Origin: Psychrilyobacter piezotolerans
GTDB taxonomy: Bacteria > Fusobacteriota > Fusobacteriia > Fusobacteriales > Fusobacteriaceae
Length of the DNA: 64,000 nt
Direction of reading: 5' to 3'
Assembly (NCBI RefSeq): GCF_003391055.1
Contig: NZ_QUAJ01000007.1
Span: forward strand, 1-64,000
Shown here: piece after piece, positions 50,711 through 59,917 of the stretch
How positions within the stretch are numbered: position 1 is the first letter of the stretch
Layout of the letters: the number at the start of each line of letters is the position of its first letter
Program-made: the position numbers and the translations under genes
Notes under the pieces: model-generated
Told to the model about the DNA's origin: nothing
The model's database searches: none
What the model saw: the letters and a program-made list of their open reading frames with translations, nothing else

Positions 50711-52914
50711 ATGAAAAAATATATAATGTTTCTTATTATATTTTTTTTAGGCACCAACCTTTATTCACAACCTGATATTGACATATCCCAAGTTTCTCTT
50801 TCAGAAAAAGAAAGAACTTTTTTAAAGAAAATAGGAGACAAAAAAATAGATGTATTCATAGAAAACTCCGATAATTTTTTATTTTTTTATGATCTTGAAA
50901 AAAATCAAAGGGGTTTATACCCCAAGATCATCCAAGACATGAATTATATTTTTGATCTTAATTTAAATATAATTCCCAAAGAAATTTTTGAACTGTCCCG
51001 GCTCAAGGAAAAAGGGGAAGGAACAATAATTTTTGATATGCTCGAAAAAAATGATCTTCATAATCATTATGTTTTTTCTAAACCCATCTATAATTTTAAT
51101 ACAGCAGTTATGGGACAGCAAGATATAAAAAAAATCTCAGATTTAAAAGATAAAAAAATTATTTTTTTAAAGGGGGATAAATTATACGATGATTTCATGG
51201 TTAAATACGGGTATCTGAACATAACTCCTGTCTTTGCCAAAAACAGAAAACAGGTATTTGAAAATTTAAATGCCGATGAATCTTTATTGTATATAGGTGA
51301 AGTAGAAAAAAATAGTAATTTTATTGACTTAAATAATACTGTTAAACTCAATTTTTTATTGACTGAGATTAACTCCAGTCTGAAATTTGCCGTAAAAAAA
51401 GAATACAGCCCTTTGAAAGATATTTTTAATAAGCTTATTAATTTATACAATGACAAGGAGAAATCACAACTTATAGAAATATACCTCCTGCAGTATAAAA
51501 AAAATAATATCTATTTTGATTCTGAGGAAAGAGAATTTTTAAGCCGTCTTTCAAAATTACAGTTGGTTCTTTTAAAAGATGATAATTATTTTCCTTATTA
51601 TTCCAGAGACTCCAAAGGAAATTTAAAAGGACTTGCAATCGACTATATAAATTCTATAAAAAATATATTAAATAAAAATATAGATATAGAATATACGGTG
51701 AAGGAAGATAAAATTTATGAAGAATCCTATACTCATAAAGATTTTATCCTGCCCCTTTTAATTAAAACCCCTGAACGAGAAAAAAAATTCTTATTCCCGG
51801 CACCATACTACTCCTTTAATTTAAGTGTCTACAACCATAAATCAGCCGGATTTATCGATGACATTTCAGACCTGGAAAAGAGCACTATAGCAGTAATTAA
51901 GGGAGCATATTATTTCGGTTATTTAAAAAACAACCTGGATGATGCAACCTATATTTACACAAGATCCCTGGCTGAATCTGTTAAACTCCTGAGGGAAGGT
52001 AAAGTCGATTTCTTAGTAGGGGATATGAAAACTATTGAGAATCATCTTTTGGGTACCAAGATAAATGACATAAAAATTGCAGGAGTTACCGATAAAACAT
52101 ATGAGGTTTCCTTTGCTGTAAATAGAGACAATCCCCAGCTTTATAGTATTTTAAATAAAATATTTTCCAAGCTTCACATAGAAAATAAATTTTTGATGAA
52201 AAAATGGAATGCCGACTACGCAGTTTTTTCCGGTGATTATAAGGTTTCTATCTTTATATTAGTAATTTCCCTCGGTATACTGAGTATTACCCTTGGTTCC
52301 TATAGGAATGTTAAAAATAGAAAAATAGCCCTGCAAAAAATCACCCTATCCCTGGTTACTACTCTGGAAAATGCCAATTACTATAACGATGAAGACACCG
52401 GTAATCATATAAGAAGGGTAAATGAATATTCAAGATTAATTGCAGAAAAGCTCCGGTGTAATAAGAATTTTATTAAAGATATTGGTTATTATGCCTCCCT
52501 CCACGATATAGGAAAAATAGGTGTCCATGATGGAATCCTAAAGAAAAATGGGAAATTATCCGAAGAAGAATTTAAGTCTATGAAAGAACATGTGAAAATA
52601 GGATATAATCTTATAAAGGATGCTAATCTCCCTTCTATGGTAGAGAACATAACCCTTTATCATCATGAAAAATGGAATGGTATGGGTTATTTAGAAGGAT
52701 TAAAGGGAGAGGAAATTCCTCTGGAAGCAAGAATAGCTGCTCTTTCCGATGTATATGATGCCCTGCGGCAAAAAAGATCCTATAAAGACGGATTTACCCA
52801 TGAAAAATCATGAATATTATTCTAGAAGAAAGGGGAAAGCACTTTGACCCTGAAATTGTAGATGTTTTTATAAAATATAATGAAAAATTTAATTTGATTT
52901 TTGAATCCAATTGA
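50711..52914 (+). pseudogene. Periplasmic-sensor HD-GYP protein with C-terminal frameshift
   Basis: The first frame encodes 700 aa (50711-52813). It has a signal peptide, two SBP_bac_3-like sensor regions (about 30-255 and 265-500), a membrane helix at about 512-530, and an HD-GYP domain with HD near 598. The usual GYP is G-Y-L. The frame stops at 52811 after T-H-E-K-S. The missing family tail (I-I-L-E-E-R-G-K-H-F-D-P-E-I-V) is encoded next in the other frame, from ATG 52810 to the stop at 52912-52914. A single lost base near 52809 explains this. The protein may still fold, but it lacks the last helix, and both this and GYL suggest weak or absent phosphodiesterase activity. A sequencing error is possible. 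Confidence 0.82.
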
Positions 52915-52924
52915 ACCCAAAATA

Positions 52925-52962
52925 AAAATAGGCTTGACCCAAAAGGATCAAGCCTATTTTTA
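52925..52962. terminator. Bidirectional terminator sharing its core with 1-38
   Basis: AAAATAGGCTTGACCC pairs with GGATCAAGCCTATTTT, one mismatch, loop AAAA. It lies between the HD-GYP gene and the convergent membrane protein. The GGCTTGACCC arm is identical to that of the hairpin at 1-38. Confidence 0.9.
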
Positions 52963-53943
52963 TTTGCAGATCATCTTATTTCCAAACCTGTCTATTATAC
53001 TTCCTAAGCCAAGTAAAATTAAGAATAATTTTATCAGCCATCCTATAAAGGGTAAACTTATTAAAATTATTATTACAAAACTAGATAATAAAAGCTTGAG
53101 AAAGTTTATCTCATCAAAATATTTAGTTGCTATAATCAGATTTGCTATGGGAGTAGCCAGGAACAGTAAGATCATATAGAATAAGATCAGTAAGACCCCC
53201 ACGGGAAATCCTAAAATTGTAATAAATAATAATACAGCAGCTACCGGGGTGAGGACTAAACCTGCAAATCCCTTGAATAAAATTAAACTTTTATTATTTA
53301 AATATCTATCCAGCCTTTCTTTCCCCAGGTCTTTTTTTAGTTTAAAAATTATATAGGTGAGTATAAACAAGTAAAATACTGAAAATAGTTTAAATGGAAG
53401 AAAAGTAAAGTGTCTCTCAAAGGTATAACTTTGCTCTGTCTTTTTTACAAGTTCTCCCATTACACGGCCTTCTATTACAGGCATTTTACCACTATAATAG
53501 ATATCTCCTTTAACAACCGCTCCCTTGGATACCAGGAGGTTTCCATCTATCTCAATATCACCATTTATAACTGCCCCCTCTGAGACGACAGCGTTTTCAA
53601 CAACCATTCTGACATCTCCGCCTACAGGGGCATTTATATATAAATTTTTAGCCATTATATTTAAATTATCTTCTACCATCCCATCTATTGCGACATATTT
53701 CCCTGCCAGGTAAAGTTCTTTTGACCTGCTTTTTATTGTAATTCTTTCACCAGCAATAATTACACGCTTAGAGGAATTTCTGTCTATAAGTATTTCTCTG
53801 CCTGCTACAACTAAATCTCCCTCATCCCCATCATTTACAACTATATTTTCTCCAATTGCAAATTTTCCAAAAATATTTTCCGACTCTGAAAAACTGAAAA
53901 CTGAAATTAAAGTTATGAACAATAAAACACATAATTTCTTCAT
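52960..53943 (-). CDS. Bactofilin-like beta-repeat protein with C-terminal membrane domain
   Basis: 327 aa. A signal peptide (residues 1-19) precedes about 150 residues of short repeating hydrophobic-Gly strands (D-L-V-V-A-G, V-I-I-A-G, L-Y-L-A-G, G-D-I-E-I-D-G-N-L). This suggests a right-handed beta-helix like polymer-forming bactofilins. From about residue 190 there are four to five membrane helices. The repeat part would face outward. This architecture is known in proteins of unknown function. It is a single gene between a terminator and a divergent pyr leader. Confidence 0.8.
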   Translation of the reverse strand: MKKLCVLLFITLISVFSFSESENIFGKFAIGENIVVNDGDEGDLVVAGREILIDRNSSKRVIIAGERITIKSRSKELYLAGKYVAIDGMVEDNLNIMAKNLYINAPVGGDVRMVVENAVVSEGAVINGDIEIDGNLLVSKGAVVKGDIYYSGKMPVIEGRVMGELVKKTEQSYTFERHFTFLPFKLFSVFYLFILTYIIFKLKKDLGKERLDRYLNNKSLILFKGFAGLVLTPVAAVLLFITILGFPVGVLLILFYMILLFLATPIANLIIATKYFDEINFLKLLLSSFVIIILISLPFIGWLIKLFLILLGLGSIIDRFGNKMICK

Positions 53944-54036
53944 CCTTACCTCCCCGCTCTATTTTTTATTTATGTTAAATTTTTTTAAGCTATATATAAT
54001 ACTACACCAATATTAGGGAGAATTCAAAAATAAATA

Positions 54037-54065
54037 TTGACACATTCAATTATTTTTGATATTCT
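54037..54065 (+). promoter_or_regulatory. Sigma-70-type promoter of the car leader
   Basis: Consensus TTGACA, a 17-nt spacer and TATTCT. Transcription would start near 54072, about 24 nt before the leader ORF, as at the pyrK leader. Confidence 0.72.
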
Positions 54066-54095
54066 GATATAAGAAAATTTTAGGAGGCGTTAGAT

Positions 54096-54254
54096 TTGAA
54101 AAATAATAGATTACTAGTAATACCAATTAAATTCAATAATCTGTTTCAATTTAACAAATTTTTATTTTTGAAAGATGTTCCCTATATAACATATGGAGCT
54201 GTATCTTTGTTTTTAAATTTTAATAATAATTTTATTCTAAAGAATAATGACTAA
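54096..54254 (+). CDS. Leader peptide of the carAB operon, 52 aa
   Basis: Short ORF with a TTG start and AGGAGG 8 nt upstream. Residues 21-42 include K-F-L-F-L-K-D-V-P-Y-I-T-Y-G-A-V and N-F, matching the pyrK leader. The codons around it are U-rich. The stop TAA is the last triplet of the 5' arm of the terminator at 54241-54282. The arrangement (promoter, RBS, leader, stop inside hairpin, structural gene about 60 nt on) copies the pyrK leader. The proposed role in UTP- or peptide-sensing attenuation is inference. Confidence 0.8.
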   Translation: MKNNRLLVIPIKFNNLFQFNKFLFLKDVPYITYGAVSLFLNFNNNFILKNND

Positions 54255-54282
54255 TCTATTTTAGTTATTGTTCTTTTTTTTT
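54241..54282 (+). terminator. Attenuator-type terminator before carA
   Basis: AGAATAATGACTAA (54241-54254) pairs with TTAGTTATTGTTCT (54261-54274) over 14 positions with two G-U pairs, followed by T8. It lies within the leader transcript, 31 nt before carA. Confidence 0.88.
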
Positions 54283-54313
54283 AGCATAAACTTATGAGAA
54301 CCTAGGAGGCGTT

Positions 54314-55375
54314 ATGAAGGCAAAACTGATATTAGAAAACGGAATGGTATTTGAAGGAAAAGCTTTTGGATACATAGAGGAAGCTGTAGGAGAGTTAGTG
54401 TTTAATACATCTATGACAGGATATCAAGAAGTCCTTACTGATCCATCTTACTATGGACAAATAGTTGTAATGACTTACCCAATGATAGGAAACTACGGTC
54501 TTAACCTGGATGACTTGGAAAGTAATGGTGCAAAGGTAAGAGGATTTGTAATAAAAGAACCTGCTAAACTGCCGAATAACTTTAGATGTGAGATGACCCT
54601 GGATGGTTATCTAAAACAACATAAGATCATGGGATTTAAAGGTATCGATACAAGACATTTAACTAAGATCATAAGAGATAACGGATCTATGAAAGCTATC
54701 ATCACCGTAGATGAGCTTACACAAAAAGAAATAAAAAATACAATGAATGATTTTTCAAATATAGACGCAGTAAGTATAGTAAGTACAAAAGAGATCTATG
54801 AAGCTCCCTGTGGTGCAGAAAAAGTAAATAAAAAAATCGGAATGATTGATTTTGGAATAAAACAAAATATCATCAGATCTTTTCATAAAAGAAACTGTGA
54901 CTTGACTATATTCCCATGGAATACAACTGCTGAGGAGATCTTATCCTATGATCTGGATGGTGTCTTTTTATCTAATGGACCAGGAGATCCCGCTGATCTA
55001 ACAGGTGTAATAGATGAGATCAAAAAAATGATTGGAAAAACTCCTATAATCGGAATATGTTTAGGACACCAACTTCTGGCTTGGGCATTGGGAGGGTCGA
55101 CGAACAAGTTAAAGTTTGGTCACAGGGGAGCTAACCACCCGGTAAAAGATTTGGAAAAAAATAAGATATTTATCACATCTCAAAACCATGGGTATGTGGT
55201 AGACAAAATGCCGGAAGGTGTGGAGATCACTCAAATAAACTTAAACGACAACTCTGTAGAGGGAATGAAAGACTATAAGAATAAGATAGCATCGGTACAG
55301 TATCATCCAGAAGCAGCACCTGGACCGGAAGATTCTCAGTATGTATTTGATGATTTCATCAAAATGCTGGGATAG
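54314..55375 (+). CDS. carA: Carbamoyl-phosphate synthase small subunit CarA
   Basis: Glutaminase subunit, 353 aa. The N-terminal domain begins L-I-L-E-N-G-M-V-F-E-G. The class I amidotransferase part has the Cys in G-I-C-L-G-H-Q-L-L-A and the His/Glu pair in Q-Y-H-P-E-A-A. AGGAGG precedes the ATG. Carbamoyl phosphate made here feeds PyrB downstream. Confidence 0.96.
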   Translation: MKAKLILENGMVFEGKAFGYIEEAVGELVFNTSMTGYQEVLTDPSYYGQIVVMTYPMIGNYGLNLDDLESNGAKVRGFVIKEPAKLPNNFRCEMTLDGYLKQHKIMGFKGIDTRHLTKIIRDNGSMKAIITVDELTQKEIKNTMNDFSNIDAVSIVSTKEIYEAPCGAEKVNKKIGMIDFGIKQNIIRSFHKRNCDLTIFPWNTTAEEILSYDLDGVFLSNGPGDPADLTGVIDEIKKMIGKTPIIGICLGHQLLAWALGGSTNKLKFGHRGANHPVKDLEKNKIFITSQNHGYVVDKMPEGVEITQINLNDNSVEGMKDYKNKIASVQYHPEAAPGPEDSQYVFDDFIKMLG

Positions 55376-55493
55376 GCATTTCCCATTGACATCGTAGAGC
55401 TTCAAAGCTCCTACGTTGGTTTCTTTAACCAAGAGAAACCATAAAAAAGAAGAGTCTTCTCTTTGGTAAATTTTTTTAAAGTGAGGTAATTGA

Positions 55494-58400
55494 ATGTTAG
55501 ATAAAAATATAAAGAAAACCCTTGTAATAGGATCGGGACCAATTGTAATAGGACAGGCTGCTGAATTTGACTATTCTGGAACACAGGCTTGTGAGGCATT
55601 GAAAGAAGAGGGGATAGAAGTAGTATTAATAAACTCTAACCCCGCAACTATAATGACAGATAAAAGTGTAGCCGATAGAATATATATAGAACCCATTACA
55701 TTGGAGTTTGTAACTAAGGTAATCATAAAGGAAAAACCTGATTCAATCCTGGTAGGAATGGGTGGACAAACTGCTCTTAACATGGCAGTGGAATTGGAAG
55801 ACAGCGGAATATTAGCAGAACACAATATCAAGGTATTGGGTACAAGTATCGATTCTATAAAAAGGGGAGAGGACAGAGACCTGTTTAGAGATGCAATGAA
55901 TAAGATAGGGGAACCTACTATAGAGAGTATGATAGTTGAGAGCCTGGAAGATGGATTGGAATTCGCTGCAAAAATAGGATACCCGTTGATTGTAAGACCT
56001 GCATATACATTGGGTGGTACTGGTGGAGGAATGGCAGCTAACCCTCAGGAGTTGGAAGACATCTTATTGAAGGGATTGGTATTATCCCGTGTAGGACAGG
56101 TTTTAGTTGAAAAATCTATCCTTGGATGGAAAGAAGTAGAATATGAGGTAATGAGAGATATCAATGGGAATAGAATTACAGTATGCAACATGGAAAATAT
56201 CGACCCCGTTGGAATCCATACAGGAGACAGTATCGTAGTAGCTCCATCCCAGACATTATCTGATAAAGAATACCAAATGCTGAGAACATCTGCACTTAAC
56301 ATTATAGATGAGATCGGAATTGTAGGAGGGTGTAATGTACAGTTTGCTCTCAACCCTGATTCATTTGAATACGCAATTATAGAGATCAATCCCAGAGTAT
56401 CAAGATCATCTGCACTAGCTTCTAAAGCTACTGGTTATCCCATTGCAAGGGTAGCGGCAAAATTATCACTGGGATACACTCTGGATGAAGTAAAAAATGA
56501 GGTTACAGGAAAAACATACGCTTGTTTTGAACCGGCACTGGACTATATAGTAGTAAAGATTCCAAAGTGGCCCTTTGATAAATTCGATAAAGCTGACAGA
56601 AAGTTAGGTACAAAGATGATGGCTACAGGGGAGATCATGGCTATTGGAAACAACTTTGAAGCTGCATTTTTAAAAGGTATAAGATCATTGGAGATCGGGC
56701 AGTACAGCTTAGAGCATAAAGCCTCTAAGATAAGATCTATGGAGGAACTAAAAAAGAGGGTAGTGAGTCCAGATGACGAAAGAATATTTGACCTGGCTGA
56801 GATGCTCAGACGTGGGTATACTAAGACTATGCTGCAGAAAATTACCGGAATGGATCCGTTCTTCATGGAAAAACTCCAATGGATAGTTAGACAGGAAGAA
56901 ATTTTAAAGAAGACTAAATTATCTGATCTTACTCCTAAAAACCTTAGAAACTGGAAGAAAAAAGGATTCTCAGACAGAGCCATGGCAGAATTTATGGGAT
57001 TAAATGAAGATGATATAGTAGCTAAAAGAAAAGAATTAAATGTTATGCCTGTATACAAGATGGTAGATACCTGCGCAGGAGAATTTGAAGCTTCTTCATC
57101 TTATTACTACTCAACTTATGATCTATATGATGAAGTAGAAATATCTGACAGAAGAAAGGTTATAGTAATTGGATCCGGGCCTATCAGGATCGGACAGGGA
57201 ATTGAATTTGACTACTGTACAGTACACACAGTAAAAGCACTGCAAAGTCTAGATATAGAAACTATCATTATAAATAACAATCCTGAGACTGTCTCGACTG
57301 ATTTCTCAACTGCTGATAAATTATACTTTGAACCATTGGTATTAGAAGATGTAATGAATATCATTGAAAAAGAGAACCCAGAGGGAGTTATCCTGCAATT
57401 TGGCGGACAGACTGCTATAAAATTGGCTAATGATTTAGCAGACTTAGGAATTAATATCATTGGTACTTCTGCTGATATGATAGATGCTGCCGAGGATAGA
57501 GAAAGATTTGAGGCTATCTTAGAAAAATTAGATATAAACAGACCAAAGGGAAGGGCTGTCTGGAATACTGAAGACGGTATAACAGAAGCTGAAAAAGTAA
57601 AATATCCGGTATTGGTAAGACCTTCATATGTATTGGGCGGACAAGGTATGGAGATCTGTTACTTAGAGGAAAACTTAAAAGGTTACTTAGAAGCTTCTTT
57701 CATTAGAGATCCTAAAAACCCGGTATTGGTAGATAAATACTTAAATGGTGTGGAGATCGAAGTAGATGCGATCTGTGACGGTGAAGATGTCCTTATTCCT
57801 GGGATCATGGAACATCTTGAGAGAGCAGGAATCCATTCTGGTGACTCCATTACAGTTTACCCACAACAAAATTTGTATGAGGGGACGGAAGAAGAGATTT
57901 TAGAAATCACCAGAAAATTAGCTAAAGAATTAAATATAATCGGAATGATGAATATACAGTTTATCGCCTATGAGAATAAGTTATATATCATAGAAGTAAA
58001 TCCAAGATCATCTAGAACAGTTCCTTATATCTCCAAGGTAGCTGGTGTTCCAATGATCGAACTGGCAACAAAAGTAATGCTGGGGCAAAAATTATCCGAT
58101 CTGCCATATGGTGTGGGAATATATAAAAAACCAAATCTGGTAGCAGTAAAAGTTCCGGTATTCTCTACAGAGAAGCTTGGTGGTGTGGAAGTATCATTAG
58201 GACCTGAGATGAAATCCACAGGAGAGGTCCTTGGAATAGGAAACAATATGGACGAGGCTATCTATAAGGGTCTTGTAGGAGGATACAGAATACACGAAAT
58301 TAAAAATAAGAGAGTTTTAGCAACTATAAAGGGAAGCGATAAAGATGAATTCTTAAGTTTAGCTAAAAGACTTATAAACCAAGGGTGTACAATGATTGGA

Positions 58401-58700
58401 ACCGGCGGAACTGCTGAATATTTAAATAATAATGGTGTACCATGTGAAACTGTAAATAAAATCAATGAAGCATCTCCTAATATAATCGATAAATTAAAAA
58501 CTCAGCAAATTGATCTGCTTATCAATACTCCTACAAAAGCAAATGATGCCCAAAGGGATGGATTTAAGATAAGAAGAACAGCTATAGAATATGGTGTAGA
58601 AGTATTGACTTCACTGGATACACTGAATGCAGTATTAAATATCATGGAAAAAGATGTAAACACTAGAGACTTAGATATCTTTGATATCAGCAAGATCTAA
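55494..58700 (+). CDS. carB: Carbamoyl-phosphate synthase large subunit CarB
   Basis: 1068 aa, full length. Two homologous ATP-grasp halves start near residues 8 ([19 protein letters not shown]) and 555 ([16 protein letters not shown]). The C-terminal MGS-like allosteric domain begins near 935 ([11 protein letters not shown]). It follows carA by 118 nt, a gap that contains two small hairpins (around 55395-55417 and 55419-55441) without T tracts. Confidence 0.96.
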   Translation: MLDKNIKKTLVIGSGPIVIGQAAEFDYSGTQACEALKEEGIEVVLINSNPATIMTDKSVADRIYIEPITLEFVTKVIIKEKPDSILVGMGGQTALNMAVELEDSGILAEHNIKVLGTSIDSIKRGEDRDLFRDAMNKIGEPTIESMIVESLEDGLEFAAKIGYPLIVRPAYTLGGTGGGMAANPQELEDILLKGLVLSRVGQVLVEKSILGWKEVEYEVMRDINGNRITVCNMENIDPVGIHTGDSIVVAPSQTLSDKEYQMLRTSALNIIDEIGIVGGCNVQFALNPDSFEYAIIEINPRVSRSSALASKATGYPIARVAAKLSLGYTLDEVKNEVTGKTYACFEPALDYIVVKIPKWPFDKFDKADRKLGTKMMATGEIMAIGNNFEAAFLKGIRSLEIGQYSLEHKASKIRSMEELKKRVVSPDDERIFDLAEMLRRGYTKTMLQKITGMDPFFMEKLQWIVRQEEILKKTKLSDLTPKNLRNWKKKGFSDRAMAEFMGLNEDDIVAKRKELNVMPVYKMVDTCAGEFEASSSYYYSTYDLYDEVEISDRRKVIVIGSGPIRIGQGIEFDYCTVHTVKALQSLDIETIIINNNPETVSTDFSTADKLYFEPLVLEDVMNIIEKENPEGVILQFGGQTAIKLANDLADLGINIIGTSADMIDAAEDRERFEAILEKLDINRPKGRAVWNTEDGITEAEKVKYPVLVRPSYVLGGQGMEICYLEENLKGYLEASFIRDPKNPVLVDKYLNGVEIEVDAICDGEDVLIPGIMEHLERAGIHSGDSITVYPQQNLYEGTEEEILEITRKLAKELNIIGMMNIQFIAYENKLYIIEVNPRSSRTVPYISKVAGVPMIELATKVMLGQKLSDLPYGVGIYKKPNLVAVKVPVFSTEKLGGVEVSLGPEMKSTGEVLGIGNNMDEAIYKGLVGGYRIHEIKNKRVLATIKGSDKDEFLSLAKRLINQGCTMIGTGGTAEYLNNNGVPCETVNKINEASPNIIDKLKTQQIDLLINTPTKANDAQRDGFKIRRTAIEYGVEVLTSLDTLNAVLNIMEKDVNTRDLDIFDISKI

Positions 58701-58760
58701 TAGACTCTGCTGTTGGATATTATTTCTGTAACAGGAATAAATAAAATTTAATAAAAAATT

Positions 58761-58789
58761 TGAAAGAGGTTGTATAATGACCTCTTTCA
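58761..58789 (+). other. Hairpin between carB and pyrB
   Basis: TGAAAGAGGT and ACCTCTTTCA form a 10-bp stem with a 9-nt loop holding TATAAT. No T tract follows, so termination would be weak. It may be an mRNA processing or regulatory hairpin. No leader ORF of the carA/pyrK type is found here. Confidence 0.55.
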
Positions 58790-58847
58790 TAATATCTAAT
58801 TTTATGTTCCTTAAGAAAAATCATTAAAGGAAAGTAAGGAGGATAAT

Positions 58848-59870
58848 TTGAAAGAAATACTATCATTAAATAATTTAACTATGAAAGACATCTTAAGCAT
58901 TTTAGATAAGGCAGAAGAATTGGAAAATAACCCTAAACCTTGTGAGTTAGAAAATAAAATTTTATCCACTGTGTTTTTTGAGCCCTCTACCAGAACTAAG
59001 TTATCTTTTATCAGTGCCATGTATAGATTAGGAGGAAAGGTAATAGAATTAGATGGAGGAGGGAATAACTCCCTAAAAAAAGGGGAAACCATCTCCGATA
59101 CCCTCACTATGATGGGCCTCTATACTGATATTATGGCAATCAGGAGTCCCCATGAGGGCACAGCCAAAAGAGCAAGTGAGATTTTGGATATACCTGTAAT
59201 AAATGCAGGGGATGGAGCTAACCAGCATCCTACCCAGACTTTACTGGATCTATATACCATACAGAAGGAAAAAGGCAGGTTAGATAATTTGGAGATTGCC
59301 TTTGTAGGAGATCTCAAATATGGAAGGACTGTTCATTCATTGGCTAAGGCATTGGATAAATTTAGTGGGAATAAGATTTATTTTATAGCTCCTCCTGAGA
59401 TGCAGATTCCATCTTATATCTTGGATTCCCTCTCTTTAGAATATGAAGTTTTAGAAGACTATGAAACTGTTATGAAAGATATGGATATCCTATATATGAC
59501 CAGGATACAGGAAGAAAGATTTGATGATGCAGAAGATTTTAAAAAATGTGCAGGTAAATATCAAATAGATAAAGAGATTTTAAAAATATCCAAACCTGAT
59601 TTAAAAATTCTTCATCCACTGCCCAGGGTAGGAGAGATCCATACAAATCTGGATTCTACTCCCAATGCGGTTTATTTTTCCCAGGCTAAAAATGGTGTTT
59701 TTGTCAGGCAGGCCATCATGAGTTTACTCATGAAAGATCATACTAAACCTGTATATGACGGAGTAGACAAAAGGTGTAAAAATCCTAAATGTATCTCACA
59801 GATAGAAGATTTAGGAGGAAAATGGATGGATCTCAAAGGTAAAAAAGTATGTTTTTACTGTGAAAAATAA
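58848..59870 (+). CDS. pyrB: Aspartate carbamoyltransferase PyrB with C-terminal PyrI-type zinc ribbon
   Basis: 340 aa, TTG start with AAGGAGG upstream. The catalytic part (residues 1-305) has F-F-E-P-S-T-R-T-K-L-S-F near 43, H-P-T-Q-T-L-L-D and H-P-L-P-R. The last 32 residues read R-C-K-N-P-K-C, then 22 residues on C-F-Y-C-E-K, the four-Cys zinc site of the regulatory subunit PyrI. The nucleotide-binding domain of PyrI is absent. So the zinc ribbon, which bridges subunits in E. coli, is fused directly to the catalytic chain. PyrB-PyrI fusions are known in Treponema. No separate pyrI is seen nearby. Confidence 0.93.
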   Translation: MKEILSLNNLTMKDILSILDKAEELENNPKPCELENKILSTVFFEPSTRTKLSFISAMYRLGGKVIELDGGGNNSLKKGETISDTLTMMGLYTDIMAIRSPHEGTAKRASEILDIPVINAGDGANQHPTQTLLDLYTIQKEKGRLDNLEIAFVGDLKYGRTVHSLAKALDKFSGNKIYFIAPPEMQIPSYILDSLSLEYEVLEDYETVMKDMDILYMTRIQEERFDDAEDFKKCAGKYQIDKEILKISKPDLKILHPLPRVGEIHTNLDSTPNAVYFSQAKNGVFVRQAIMSLLMKDHTKPVYDGVDKRCKNPKCISQIEDLGGKWMDLKGKKVCFYCEK

Positions 59871-59884
59871 TTTATTTTCCTAAA

Positions 59885-59910
59885 AAAAGAGGTATTTTTA
59901 TACCTCTTTT
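59885..59910. terminator. Bidirectional terminator
   Basis: AAAAGAGGTA and TACCTCTTTT flank a 6-nt loop, between pyrB and the convergent GGDEF gene. Confidence 0.88.
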
Positions 59911-59917
59911 AATATTT

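Noticed and set aside
52901-53179. Plus-strand ORF of 92 codons after the HD-GYP gene
   Set aside because: It is the shadow of the bactofilin-like gene and a terminator on the other strand, with no RBS.
58701-58847. A third leader peptide of the carA/pyrK type before pyrB
   Set aside because: I found no short ORF with the D-V-P-Y or G-A-V residues and no hairpin with T tract there; only a 10-bp stem.
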